The notes: a model not told the origin generated them from the sequence alone. A DNA stretch of 64,000 bases from Candolleomyces eurysporus (GCA_027579435.1 JANBPK010000009.1:33478-97477), one strand, 5' to 3'. Counted from the stretch's first letter, positions 26,051 through 38,775 are shown. A program made the numbers and translations.

Positions 26051-28198
26051 ATGCCTTATCCTACTCAACAACAGCCAGGCCTTCTCTGGCCAACGTATCT
26101 GAATTCTCCGAACCCTAGAACTGACCGGATTCATAAAACCCTTCTCTCGCATACGCTCTCGCGAACTCTTGATAGGACTAATGTTCTTGGAAATGATGAC
26201 GACTATGGGCACTCGGGGTGAGCTTGTCTCCAGGCTCTTAGTACTCATGCTCTCATCACCGCGTCAGGTGTGTCAACGCTCTTTCTTGGGGGCAGAACGG
26301 CAATCTGCTCTTGACCGGTGGAGATGACAAAACTGTACGACTTTGGAGAATGGACAGTACCAGACACAGCGACTATCCATTCGTCTGCAGATCTGTAATT
26401 GAGACGGGGCACACCCAGAATATCTTTAACATCACAATGCTGCCCAATTCGAATCGAATGTGCGTTTGGACCACCCCTCGCATTCCGTTACTGTCTGCGC
26501 GCTAACGAGGCATATCCATATTTCACAGTGTGACTTGTGCTGGAGATAGACAAATACGAGTATTCGACGCCACGGCTGCGCTTGATATCCAGGATGGCCG
26601 TGAAACAACGTTTTCTGCCAGGCAGTTGTCCGGTCGAGTAATTCGATGTCACAACTCGAGAGTGAAGAAACTCGTGACGGAGAATAGTCCAGACATCTTC
26701 TTGTCGCTGTCCGAGGTGCGTCATAGTACTGATTCAAAGCTTGTGCTAGCCACTGACACTCCAACGCAGGATGGTACCGTCAGACAGCACGACCTCAGAG
26801 CGAGGCACACATGCGGAGAAGATGAATGTGCTCTACCCTTGGTCGATACACGCGATAGTAATGGCGATGCTATCGAGTTATCAAATATCTCTCTGTCGCC
26901 GGTGACACCGTACCAGTTTGTCGTTGCTGGAGAAAGCCCTTTCGTAGGTTTTCGTCGTTTGAATGTCTAGGATCGATCAGTCTAAGTTTGAACAGGGTTA
27001 CCTGTTCGACAGGCGACAACTGCGCAGAGTCATGGAGTATGAATGGGGTACAGTGCCCAGGCTCAGCGAAGGCATCACCACATGCGTGCGTCGGTTCGGT
27101 CGACCAAGTCCACCGCCGAGCGGAGAGTCGCAGTCGGACAAACGCGAAGAGCATATTACGGGCTGTCGCATTTCAGATGCCAATGGTCATGAGGTGGGTC
27201 ATTCTACCAAATCATCGGATGATGTATTGAAATTGCGAGTTCAATGAAGGTCATTTTGTGTGAGTTCCCTACTCATGCCCACTTGTTAACTCCGTTCTCA
27301 CCGTGACATTGTGTAGCATATTTGCACGACAAGGTTTACCTATTTTCTACCCTGGACGACCCTGTTGACGACGATGACATGGCTTCAAGCTCAGGCTCTA
27401 CAATCATCCCTCCAAACCCCAAGTCCACTTCTAGTCCGGGAAGTATTTCCGACGCGAATGAGCCAACAATCTCCTCACCCGGTTTAGACGCCGTTCCGAA
27501 GGAGGAGGATGCAGATATCAGAGAAGACGACGACGACGACGATGGAGAAGATGAGGACGATTTAGAGGAACTCCTAGAAGGCCTGAATCGCAGGAGCAGT
27601 GACGGACTGTATCCAGGTGTTCCTGTTGTTCATCCTCGCAGATCATTCGGTGGTCACCGAAACAGGGCCACCATTAAAGATGGTCGGCTCTTCCTTGTTT
27701 TCTTCTCATGTCGTTCTATTCTCATCCATACTACAGTAAACTTCCTAGGCCCCGATGATGAATACGTTGTTTCGGGGTCAGACGATGGAAACTGGTTCAT
27801 GTGGCAAAAAGACACAGGAAAGCTTCATGGAGTTTACGAGGGAGATGGATCCGTGGTGAACGTAATCGAGGGGCATCCTCATCTCCCATTGATATGTGTC
27901 AGTGGAATAGACACGACCGTGAAGGTACGAGATCCACCTGATCTTGTTTACTCTGGGCTTTCTGACATCTTCCCTGTTGTGGTATACCCAGCTCTTCTCT
28001 CCAGCCCTGGGTGGCGAAAGTAAATTCTCGAGGATGCATAAAGCCAACGAAATTATGGAGGCCAATGCTCGCTTCAAGCCGGACCCAGTGATTCGAATTC
28101 CTCTTGGTAGGCTATTACTGCAGGCCAGAATGTTGTATGGCTCTAGTGAAGGCGACGACGACGACGATGGTCCACATGTACAGTGCCCTACTCAGTAA
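26051..28198 (+). CDS. WD40 protein of the DCAF8/WDTC1-like family (CUL4-DDB1 substrate receptor candidate)
   Basis: WD40 repeats resembling animal DCAF8/DCAF6: LSWGQNGNLLLTGGDDKTVR, an IETGHTQNIFN turn, RIVTCAGDRQIRVFDA, SLSEDGTVRQHDLRARH, then YVVSGSDDGNWFMWQK and VEGHPHLP-type SGIDTTVKLFSP. The sequence HRNRATIKDVNFLGPDDEYV corresponds to the DCAF8 signature around HRNNATVKGVNFYGP. A strongly acidic insert (D/E run near 27520-27570) sits between repeats, and another acidic stretch is near the C-terminus. Such proteins recruit substrates to CUL4-DDB1 ubiquitin ligases; this role is inferred from family membership. At least six short introns are present. The start is placed at 26051 (MPYPTQQQPG); in-frame ATGs at 25898 and 25976 are possible but precede poorly conserved sequence. 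Stop at 28196-28198. Confidence 0.82.
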
Positions 28199-28946
28199 TC
28201 TAGGATGGGACTCGCGTTTGCTGTATCTGCTCTGTATTTGTAGTGCTGTATCTTAGCGTTATATTTAGTTGTATCTCACAAGGAATATCTTCGATGCCTC
28301 TATGTGGACCCGGATGAGTCACGACCCAGGTTTTACGTTGCTCGAGATGACATCTATCTGTCTCTACGACCTCAAACGCACTCTCCGCAAGACGATTGGA
28401 TGGAGCAAGAACTGAGCAAGAATGTTGATGATGAGATGATTTATTTCTGCTTGTTGTGGCGATGTTCCATACTTAGCGCCTTTACCGGTACTACGTCCTT
28501 GGCGCGTCTCACCACTGCACAGACGACCAGAACACCAGTGCGCAGCAGCACATGAAGCAAGGGTCCTATTACCCTTGGAACAGGAAGAAGATTAAATCCT
28601 CCCGCTGTTGGCTGTCTGTTGACCTGCTTCCAACTCAACCAGAACGCTGTAAGTTTGCCCAGCTCCGTTCTCTGTGACTCTAGACTGATCGCATTTATTC
28701 CATATAATTTTTGTTCGTCCTCATTGCTGGGTGCAATACACTGGAAATGCTCGAAAATTTATTGCTGTGTATGCTCTCTTAATCTCCGATGTGGTAGTTG
28801 GCCATTTCGTCAACAGCGTAAGGCGGCAAACTTCAGTGCAGGCCTAGGTGAACCCTTGCAGTTTTCTTCCACACACATCACCCACCACAGCCCAAAGTCA
28901 TTTCGGCTGCTTCTATCATATTCTTCTCTCCTTTCTAGAGCCGCCC
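28199..28946 (+). other. 748-bp spacer, probable promoter and 5' leader of the CTK1-type kinase
   Basis: No convincing gene. Short open frames here (for example from 28304) lack family resemblance. A strong donor (GTAAGT at 28650) and an acceptor (CTTTCTAG ending at 28938), just upstream of the kinase ATG, suggest a 5' leader intron of about 290 nt. That would explain the length of the spacer, but it is an inference without transcript data. Confidence 0.4.
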
Positions 28947-31900
28947 ATGCGCAACCAAGGAAAGAACAGGCGTTCTCGTGGTCAGAGGGATAATGATGAA
29001 GACCAGTTCAACACTGTCCGGGAAGAGACGCACACCAAGTCGTCATATACACGACACCACCATTCGTCCCGTTACGGTGAATCTCATCGCAATGCGTCGT
29101 CCACGTCAAACAGAATGGGCTACGACCACGGGAGGGACCGAAATGCAGATTCGTCTCGCAACATTCGTGACGATGGATGGGGCCTTGGCGCTGTTGGCCA
29201 CGAACGGTTCGATTACGGCTCGTACCACCATGGAGAGCATGATAGCTATGATTCGACCATAAGGAGGGATCCAGATGGCTGGAGAGGGAATGGCGAAGGG
29301 CAGTATCCGTCCCGTGGTGATTGGTCTGCGTCGTATCATCAGAGTGAGCCCTCGACTTCTTACCCAGAGTCATCCAACTGGAACGCCGCAACCACGCCCA
29401 ACCAATACCCCGGCATGACACCACCGACACACATATCTCGCTCAATGGGCAGCCCATACCGAACACCGAACCCTTACTACGACGACACTCGAAGCCCAGG
29501 TCGTTACGACAGTTCACGAGGCTACTATCCCGAACACGACCAGTGGAGTCAGCGAGAGGTTCGCGAACCACCTCCCGAAGAGCGCATCGAATACAACCAT
29601 ACCGAAAAACATAGGAACCAAGGTTGGAGAAGGGAGAACCGGCGAGAAAAGGGTGCCAGTCAGCAAAAATTTCAAAGTGACTCGGGCTGGTCGACACGGA
29701 AAAAAGGGAAGGAATGGAATAACGACTCTCAAAGTCGTTGGGACGAACAGCCCCCTGAACAGCACGATATTGCGCCTGCGGAAGATAGGTCATGGGAGCC
29801 TGCAGAGTCTTGGAAATCTGGGGCGCGGACGACCGAGCCGTCCAAGCCAAATCAACAGCAGCAACGAGATGGGGGTCGGCAAGGCCAAAAGTCGAATAAG
29901 CAGCAAAAGTCAAACCGCCGTCAACAGTCCAACAAGCAGAAACGAGATTGGCGGAATGACGACAGCAATCTCAACAAGTGGGTGTTTACTTTTTATTTGG
30001 GATTTTTTCATTCTGACGAAAATTCTTACTTACAGTTGGACTCGAAGAGATGCATCCAGCTCGTCAAAACGGAGCAACGAAAAACAGTCGAGTTCGAGAC
30101 GGAAACATCCCAGGTCTCCATCCCGCTCAAGATCGCGCTCACTTGAATCGAACCGGTCCGCACGCTCTTCGTATCTGCAATCGCGCTCGAGATCTTCTTN
30201 CCCCGGTGCCTAAACGGCGCCGGAGAGACTCGACCCCAATGCTGCAGAGTCGCTCTCCGCGTGAACGAGAGCGATTAGGCTGGATGCCTCCCCGAGAAGA
30301 GCACAGGCCTTCAAGATCCCCGTCACCATACAGATNCCCCCCCGGTACATCTTCGGCGCTCCCCTACCTACTCTGACATGTCTAGTGAGCGGAGCAGAAG
30401 CAAGAGCCCTGGAGAAAGGCGCCGTCAAGTGCACCGCTTGCCAACTGCCCCGCCGCCCAATGTCAATGCTCAACCCGCACCCGTCGCCACCACCACGAAC
30501 GAAAAGAAGTCCCGGAAAGGGAAGAAAAATCGCAATAATCAGGCCAATCGTAACGTATGAGCTTTTGCCCTCTATCCCATCCATTCTGTACTGACTATGC
30601 ACAGGCTGAAAATAAGCGTCAGCGACAGGCGGAAATTGACGTGAAGATGGACGCAGCATCCTTGGCCATGCCCCCACCCCCGATACCGCCGTCTGTCCTT
30701 GCCACGAGCCGTGAAGTTGCATCGGCAGACGTGGAGCGACCATCGAAATTAGTTTATCCACCTCCAGTTTCTCTGCAGACACCTGAGGTCACTCGAATAG
30801 TGCCAATACGTAACCCAGGATTCAAACCCATTGGAAAGCCGAATTCTGCTTTGAAACGCTTCTTCCCTGGAGATGAAGAAGACCATGAATCTACCGATAA
30901 CATTCAACGGCAGCCTCGAACCTACCCTCCATCGAATTTCCAGCAATCAGGTCATCATCCTGAATCAAACGGCCACTATGGTCAAAATGGATCAGCTGGC
31001 CCGTATCCTCCGAGAATTGCTCCAGAATACGACAACCAAGCCAGCTGGTCCCCCTCGGCTCCTCAAGACTATGATCCATGGCAGGCCACTTGGCCAAACG
31101 AGGGAACCCCGAATTGGCATGTCGGTACACCGGAAGATAAAGGGTTCCAAGACGATGGTTTCGATGCAGTGGTGCATGCTCAACCTCAACAGCAGACAGC
31201 CAATGCCGCTGCATACCAAGAACCGAAGAAACCCAGATCTAAGAACAAGGCGAAGGATCCACCGCCACATGTCGCAAAGTTGGCCCCAAAGCCTCCTGAA
31301 ACCCCTGTCCAAGCGTCACCTGCTCCTGTCGAGACACCTGTGAAGTCGTCCAGTGCTTCTCCAAAAGAGCTCTATATGATCTTGAACCAGGTTGGAGAGG
31401 GTACTTTCGGCAAAGTGTATAAAGCGCAGAACGTCGTATCCAGTGTGTTCGTTGCCCTGAAGCGTATCCGGATGGAGACGGAGCGAGATGGATTCCCGGT
31501 CACTGCCATGCGAGAGATCAAGCTCCTCCAGTCCCTCAAGCATCGGAATGTCGTTTGCCTATACGAAATGATGGTATCAAATGGTCCGTCCCAATTCATT
31601 CAGCTTGTGCAAACATCCAGTCTCATATTGCCATAGGCTCAGTATTCATGGTCTTTGAATATATGGACCACGACTTGACTGGGATTCTTTCCCAAACGCA
31701 GTTCAAGTTTACTGACGCTCACCTCAAATCGCTGTGCCACCAGATGCTTGCAGGGCTCGCCTACCTACACCATAAAGGTGTTATTCATCGCGATATCAAG
31801 GGTTCAAACATCTTGCTCAATAATAGAGGGGAGCTGAAGCTTGCCGACTTTGGGCTTGCGCGGTTCTATCAGAAACGTCGTCGATCCGACTATACAAACA

Positions 31901-32563
31901 GAGTAATTACGCTCTGGTATCGCCCTCCTGAGCTGCTGTATGGAGCAACCATCTATGGAGCAGAAGTAGATATGTGGAGTGCAGGGTACGTCGACGCTGC
32001 TCAAACGATTATTGTTTCGGCTTGCTCATATATACCCAGGTGCATTATGCTCGAGCTGTTTACGAAGAAACCGGTTTTCCAAGGAAATGATGAAATTCAT
32101 CAGCTGCACAGCATCTTCAAGATTCTGGGGACCCCGACGCCAGAGAGATGGTTGGGCTTGTTGAATTTGCCTTGGTATGAGTTGGTCAAACCGAAGGAAC
32201 CACTGCCCAATCGTTTTCGTGACCTGTTCCAGAGGTTCGTCCCTTGTCGTATCATTTTCGGATTGATTCTAACAAACTTTAACTCTAGATGGATGTCACC
32301 CGCTGCTCTTGATCTTGCGGAGATGCTGTTAACCTTCGACCCTTCTCGAAGAGTGTCAGCGCAGGCTGCCATGGAAACTCCATATTTTACCCAGGAACAA
32401 CCACCGGCAGAACGACCAACCGGGTAAGATGTTCGTCCACATTATATATGGCTTTTCTCACCCCTTTATCAGGCTTTCGACGCTGGAAGGCGAATGGCAT
32501 GAGCTCGAAACCAAGGTCGAACGGCAGAAGAAGCGTAAAAAGACGGAGAGCACGACTGCATAG
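28947..32563 (+). CDS. CTK1/CDK12-type cyclin-dependent kinase with RS-rich N-terminal region
   Basis: Nuclear kinase expected to phosphorylate Ser2 of the RNA polymerase II CTD with a cyclin K/Ctk2 partner. The N-terminal half is low-complexity: Gly/Tyr/Asp/Ser-rich, Gln-rich, then RS-rich (RSPSRSRSRSLESNRSARSS). The kinase domain starts MILNQVGEGTFGKVYKA. It has the lysine in VALKRIRME, the cyclin-binding helix FPVTAMREIKLLQ, catalytic HRDIKGSNILL, DFG in LADFGLARFY, and a T-loop with VITLWYRPPELLYG. The end is KKRKKTESTTA, stop 32561-32563. Surplus N bases at 30200 and 30336 each shift the frame; removing both gives SRSRSSSPVPKRRRRDST and PYRSPPVHLRRSPTYSD and fuses the RS region to the kinase. 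MRNQGKNRRSR at 28947 is the chosen start, right after a probable 5' leader intron. The helix is PVTAMRE rather than the PITAIRE of animal CDK12/13. Confidence 0.88.
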
Positions 32564-33088
32564 ACTTTGAACATCTCAGGATTCTATTTATTGCTTCTGG
32601 TGTTTGCTATCGCTCTTATTCACTAACGCCTAGTACGTCAATGTAAATTCATAATGCACGTAGTGACTAGCCTATGTCTTTGAATCCATGTGTTATATAT
32701 CTCCAAGTTTGATGTCAACATGCCAGCCATTTTAGGCGTCTGAAGCTCCATAACACCGAAAGAAGTGATCCGCCAGATTTGGGCTGATTGTTTGCGGGAT
32801 GTCTCGAGATTTTGTTCTGTCTCTTTGTATGTTAGCGGTGCATGACATGAAGAAGCCTTCAGAGGCCTTGCACGTAGCCTTTGCTGCACTCGAAACTTAC
32901 ACCTTTCGGACTGTTCTATCATCAGCCAGGAACACCAGCCATCAAGCCCTGATTGGATTGGATTCGACAGCGTGAAATCGAACCTGAACGCTACCTTCTC
33001 AAGTCCTCAGCTGTCCAACAAAGTGTTTTGGTCTCGACGCGCTCTCACCGTTTTCTTTTGTGTTCTTACTCCTCCACGAAGGAGCCCA
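32564..33088. other. 525-bp spacer between kinase and RdRP genes
   Basis: Holds the kinase 3' end and the presumed promoter of the RdRP. No ORF with family resemblance, RNA gene or repeat was seen. The frame on the minus strand near 32638-32922 has no recognisable features. Confidence 0.5.
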
Positions 33089-36000
33089 ATGCCTGAGGAC
33101 CTGGTCGAACATCATACTGGGGCTGGTATGTCCAACCCTAGCGACGAAGCTGCTGTTCTTTCAAAACTAACCTTGCTTATCCAGTAGAAGGCGACCACGA
33201 AGACCCTTTATCTCAGGTACGCATTTTTCTTTTTCAGTGCTCAAGGCGAAGGCTTAAAGAATCCATACCCTGCCAGGCATCCTCCATCTACGGCGACGAC
33301 CAGGGCATTGAGGAACTGATATGTGCTTGTGAGGACGCGTTTATTCTCTCCTTGCGCGTTTTCTCAAATATGGGCCCCGTTCCTAGATGAATCGCAACCC
33401 AGCACCCAGAACGCTACCGCGTCCAGTTCAAACAGGTCCTTTGCTCAGCTTCCCCCGACGACACAAAGCTCAACGGAATCACGGTCCTCGTCATCTTTAT
33501 CGTCCATTGCTTCCGGAAAGCGTAAAGCAAGTGAATTACTATCAACAGAATCGTCGCTGCCAGATGGAAGACCTTTCAAGCAATCTCGACTTCAAGATCG
33601 TTTGGCCGAAGAGCGTCGGACTTTGTTCAAGACCAAGCCCTTGTCAGACCCCAACGATCCGATAGTGAATGTATGCATTTTTTTTCTTTGCATTCTGTCG
33701 GTACACTCAAAAGTCAACCCCACTTTCAGTCGCCCCCTTCGGTTATGACCGGATTGTATGCAAAACTTCCATACGGTGCCCAGTTCGAGGTCGCGCGACT
33801 TGTCAATATTGACAAGGCTGGCTACGAAGACCTTAGCATTGATCTGCTCCACCAGTTCCTTCAAAAGTACAAGACAAACGCGACGGCTGCACCTCAAGTA
33901 AACAAATTCATGGTTAAAACCGAATTCGGTGAAGCTGTTGCTCCCGCTCCTCGAAATCCGCCGACGGAAGGTTTGTTTCCATAGAAGGTTTTCGTGCGAC
34001 ATCATTCACAGGCTTGATCCTCAGACCTGTTTGCTCATTTATTCGAGAAGGAGAATCGAGCACGAGTAGGTGCTCAAAAAATAGGCTGGCTTGAAAACTG
34101 AAAGGACCAATCTCGATACAGGATCCTTGGGAGGAACTGGACAAAGAAGAGGAAGCGCTCGCGAAGAGCCCTTACGGCGCTATGGGACTCAATCAAGACG
34201 GGACGCCTTCAGATTGGTATGGCGGCCAGGTTCAATTTCGCGGCACCCTCACCCTCCCTACGGACTCGAAGGAGCTGAAGCTCAGGTTGGAGAAACCTAC
34301 AATGGGTCCTTCAACTCAGTTTTCCAGAAGATTCGGAAGCAAACATATATTCCGTATCAAGCTTACCAGAAACGCGAAAAATGAAGACCCTAATGTTCTG
34401 CTCAACTACTTCCGTCGTCCTTTCATTATTTGTGGGGGAGTCTTCAGAGCCTTCTACTCCAAGGAAGACAACGTATTTCTCGTTCGGACGAATGAGCGGT
34501 GGACTGGGAGTTCTTTGACACTTCCAGATGATTCGACATCCCACGTCATGTCCTTTATGGATTTTATCGACTGGCACAACTCGTTGAACCGGAATTGTAA
34601 TCAGGTGTGTTCCATCGCTTCGAGATTGACAGTTTATTGACCGTGCTTTTCAGGCGATGGCGAAATGGGCGTCTCGTTTCAGTCTCGGACTCTCAAATTC
34701 GGTCCCGGGCCTTCTGCTGCCTCGAGCGCAAGTTCAATACCAAGACGATATAGGTACGTCTGACTTCAATTCGCGTCCCATTCCTGTTTCCAACTCCGCT
34801 GCAGTCAATAAAGAAACCGATGCCAACATGACCGATGGCGCGGGGAGTATGAATCGCTCTGTAGCAAGGAAATTAAGGCATCGATACGACTGGGAGCAAC
34901 GACCTTCAGCAATCCAAGTTCGAGTTAATGGAGCCAAGGTTTGTCGAATCCGTCATGTCGTGCTCCCTCGCTCGGTACTCAGGTATCTATATAGGGTTTG
35001 CTCGTCGAAGATGGCAAGAACGATGAGGAAGATCCCTCTATCTTTCTGACTCCCTCCCAAATCAAAATCAAATACCCGGAAACTGACAACGACCCGGCTC
35101 ACCTGTCGATAGACGTTCTTCGGGCTTCGCAGATGAAGTCGCCGTGTCGACTCTCTGCTGAAACAATCGTCAATCTTGGGGAGAACGGGGTCGGTAAAAA
35201 GGCTTTCATTGCCTTGCTTCGAAACAGTCTGGAAGAAATCATCACCCCACTGCTTGACTGGGAAGACGAGAATGCTTTATTGGCGTTGTGGTGGAATATC
35301 CAACGCCGGGGTGGAGTCCTTTCCGCCCGTCAAGCAAGGCAGCAGCCTGGGATAGCTCGCTTGAAAGGGTTGTCTGAACGTGACCTGGATGAAAACGAAA
35401 TCGACGACGAAGACGGATTTACCCAGCTGGACGGTGCTGATCAGCGCTCCTCGGCCTGGTGGGCGGATCCTGTTGGCGGATGTCCGTCTTCTCTCGAGGA
35501 AACGGTCATGGGACTGTTGGATGCTGGGTTCCGACCGGACTCGTGTCCAGTCCTGCGAGACAAGCTGAAGAACATTGTAAAGGGATACGTGAGGCGGGAG
35601 ATTCGCTCTTACCGACCTGAGGTTCCGATGTCGTGCAGCGCGTTCATTATTCCAGGTAAGATCGGGGATATCGTCTCCGTTCGTCAACTGAACCCACTAA
35701 ACTAGACCGTCTCGGGCTTCTTGAAGAGGGCCAAGTTTTTATCAAAGGGTCAGGGCGCGACCTTATGCTGCCGGATGGTACTTATGCCGATATCATTGTC
35801 GGTGAAGTCCTTTTGGCCCGCCATCCGTGCAAACTGCCGACCGACATTCGCAAGGTGTGTCTCGGAAATTTTTATCGTTACTATATTGACAATACTTGCG
35901 CCAGTGGGTTGCTGTTGACCTGCCTCAACTTCATCACTTGGACAACGTCATCGTCTTTTCGACAGTAGGAGCAAGGCGTGCCGCAGATTGGCTAGCTGGC

Positions 36001-37233
36001 GGTAATGCCCTCTATGACCCGTGTCCTTCCTATTCTGACATGTATCTCGCAGGTGATTACGACGGTGACAAGGCCATAGCAATCTGGCAACCAGAATTGG
36101 TTCAACCCTTTCAGAATGCTCCCGCAGAGTTTGCAGACCCTCCCGAAAATATGGAGCAGTTTTTCGAGAAGGAAGTGGAACATGTGTCCAAGTTCCTGAA
36201 CAGAACCTCGACCCTGCCAGAGATTGAGCGAATTCACGAACTCCAGTATTACCTCCTGGGCGCTATCCGCAACACTTCAGTCGTCGGGAAGTATTCCAAG
36301 TATCATGACCATGCCATCTACATGAACGGATATACAGATGATAGCACACGAAGGCTTGCCTTTATGTACGTCTGTCTACTATTCTTTTCTTTGCGCAGTG
36401 ACTCATTGCGAAATAGGTTCTGTATGGCGTTGGATGGGGCGAAAACGGGGATGACTGTCAGGCCCGAAGTTATGAAGAAGGACCAAAGCAAATATGGGCA
36501 CAGGTCACCCCTCTGGAAGGAGACGGATGAAGAGAAGGAGAGCGAAGAAAAATCGAACCGACCACATCCTCGACGACCTATAAGCCTTGGGCGATTCATC
36601 ATGGACGAACTGCACGCGGAAGCCGACAAGGAGGGAGACAAGTGGCTCTCGAAGATCGACAAGAAATTCGAGGACACCATCAACCAGGGCAGTTGTGTGG
36701 ACCCCGATCTCGCAGCGCCCTACCGGGAAATTCTGGAGAGGGTGGCTGAAGGAGGTGATGGGGCAAGGTTGTACGCGGCCGACCTCGGGCTCATACGCAA
36801 GCACGTAGAGAAAGTCTACGAGAAACATGACACTACCGTGAAACGACCTAATGCTCAACGACAGTCGTCACGGCAGAACTCTCCAAGAAAGTCGCCGAGG
36901 AAGGACAAGAAGGAGGTGGTAGCGTTCACCGAGCTCCGGATCGAGGACCGCCAGGATATTCTGCGCTCCTTGTCTCGCAAGTTTGCGACGGAGCCCAAGG
37001 CGTCGGAGCTGCACATGCCGAAACGACATGCGGAGCTCGTCAAGGCGTCGTACGCTTACATCTACGATTGCGAGAAGAGGCAGCACAGCCAGGTCAAGTG
37101 GTCGAGATTCCCTTGGGACGTGGCGTTCCGAACCCTTTGTGATATCAAGGCGCAGGCGATTGGGAATCACAAGACGGTGACTGGTGCGTTCTACGAGCGG
37201 TTTAATGTGAAGATGCCAAAGAGTCAGCGATGA
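33089..37233 (+). CDS. RNA-dependent RNA polymerase of the eukaryotic RNAi type (QDE-1/Rdp1-like)
   Basis: Cellular RdRP that makes double-stranded RNA from aberrant single-stranded RNA for Dicer, in quelling or heterochromatin silencing. Diagnostic pieces in order are DGAGSMNRSVARKL, SAIQVRVNGAKGLLVEDGK, AFIALLRNSLEEI, the region from ARHPCKLPTDIRK to LHHLDNVIVFST, the catalytic triad motif in YLAGDYDGDKAI (DbDGD), then AIYMNGYTDDSTRRLAFMF and ALDGAKTGMTV. The N-terminus is Ser-rich with a basic patch (SGKRKASELL) and has no recognised domain. About ten short introns are present. The start at 33089 (MPEDLVEHHTGA) is tentative but splices well (G|TA GAA GGC; GCT T|AT GAA TCG). The C-terminus has an SPRKSPRKDKK basic segment and ends KMPKSQR. 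No Dicer or Argonaute gene lies in the window. All catalytic aspartates are present, so it looks functional. Confidence 0.92.
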
Positions 37234-38029
37234 TCTGCGCAATTTTATTTTTTTTACCCATTGGTTTATGATATACCCACCCCGTATCTTGCAATATCTT
37301 GTAATGGAGAATATATGTACCTAATGTATATTAAAACAAAAATGCAGATTGACTACCGACTCGGGAGAATCGCAGGTGCTGTGAGAGTGCTGTGAGGATG
37401 GCGACAAGTGGGTGCCCCAGCGGACAGAAAGAAGTTGTTGGCGCAGGTCACCCCCACAGATTGAATAGACTTGTTATCTCGAGGACTGTATATAGAAGCT
37501 TCGCGGTGACAATTGAGTGAGCCGTCGGAAGCATCTGTTCTTGTTCTAATGAGGCGTGCCTGATTGTTGAGAGATAAGACAGAAGGGAGCGGCGCAGTGG
37601 CAAATGCTGCGCAGGACCATGTCAATGAGGGTTCTATCGTATGTGTTCCTGTGACCAGGAAGAGATACACATATGTGGAAATGGACCACTCGAGAGCGCG
37701 GCTAGCCAAGCGATAAGTGGCTGATTCGCGCCATTTGGTGGGGTGTGTTATCAGGGAATCACCCTTGTCACGAACGCACCAATTTTTGTCAATGGGCAAA
37801 CCCTAGGCCCATGATGAAAAATGAAGGGAGATGGAAAGGGCGCTTCTCGGTGATTTCTCCCGCGAATTATCCAGGCGAGAATTGATAAAGATACTAGACC
37901 CGTGTTATCGACTTTGGGGAGCCCCCGGAGGAGGAGATCATCCCGGCGACGGATTAGGAAACTCGCTGGGGGGCAATGGTTGGCTGCGCTGAGATCACTG
38001 CTGCTCGCTGCACATTACGATGATCAACT
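37234..38029. other. 796-bp spacer between RdRP and AP-1 sigma
   Basis: Contains the AT-rich RdRP 3' end (poly-T and AAAACAAAAA tracts near 37245-37345) and the AP-1 sigma promoter. One minus-strand open frame (37353-37799, 148 codons) has no recognisable motif or homology signal and I do not call it a gene. No RNA gene or repeat was recognised. Confidence 0.5.
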
Positions 38030-38775
38030 ACATCCTGCTCGTGTCAAGACAAGGTCTGCATGCATCGCTACTGCTACGATACGGGGCGATATTTACAGGC
38101 TCGCATCAGGCAAGGTCCGACTGGCAAAATGGTTCACGACGATGGCGCCCAAGGTCAAGGCTAAGATCGTGAAGGACGTGACCCAGCTGGTCCTGGCGAG
38201 ACGGACGCGGATGTGCAACGTTTTGGAGTACAAAGGTGGTGTACGGTGCTGGATCTTACCCTGGCTGGTGGCTAAAATCGATGCGGTCAGACTCCAAGGT
38301 GGTCTACAGACGGTATGCATCTCTCTTCTTCGTGTGCGGGATCAGCTCCGGGGACAACGAACTGGCCACACTGGAGATCATCCACCGCTATGTGGAGGTG
38401 TTGGATCGCTATTTTGGCAACGTGAGTGGCTTCCCGTGGAGCGTGAAGAGCTGACAGCGATCCGAGCGGGGCTAGGTTTGTGAACTGGACTTGTGAGTGG
38501 CGGAGTGACCCGTCTGCGGGACTGGGACTGAACGTGGGCGCAGGATCTTCAACTTCCAGAAGGCATACGCGATCCTGGACGAGCTGATCATCGCCGGAGA
38601 GCTGCAGGAGTCGAGCAAGAAGTCGGTGCTGCGTGTGGTGACGCAAGCGGACACAGTGGAGGAGCAGGAGAACTCGGAGGACACGCTGGCTCGGCTGGGG
38701 TCGCGCCTTGGTGAGTGGGGCGGTGCGGGGAAATTCGCCAATAACTGACTCTGGATTGCAGCGCCGATGATGTAG
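38030..38775 (+). CDS. APS1: AP-1 clathrin adaptor complex, small subunit sigma
   Basis: Small (sigma) chain of the heterotetrameric AP-1 adaptor that packages cargo into clathrin vesicles between the trans-Golgi and endosomes. Joined exons start [20 protein letters not shown], then [59 protein letters not shown] and [20 protein letters not shown], ending RLAPMM at 38775. The protein is about 160 residues, the family size. Five introns are inferred; the fourth coding exon, GTTTGTGAACTGGACTT (VCELDL), is only 17 nt. The RLAKWF/KAKIVK pattern points to AP-1 sigma rather than AP-2 or AP-3. It lies upstream of glutamine synthetase on the same strand. Confidence 0.94.

Noticed and set aside
29008..29913. 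301-codon open frame on the minus strand
   Set aside because: Antisense to the low-complexity N-terminal exon of the CTK1-type kinase; no family resemblance.
37353..37799. 148-codon open frame on the minus strand in the RdRP/AP-1 spacer
   Set aside because: No motif, no intron structure like the neighbours, atypical composition; likely chance.
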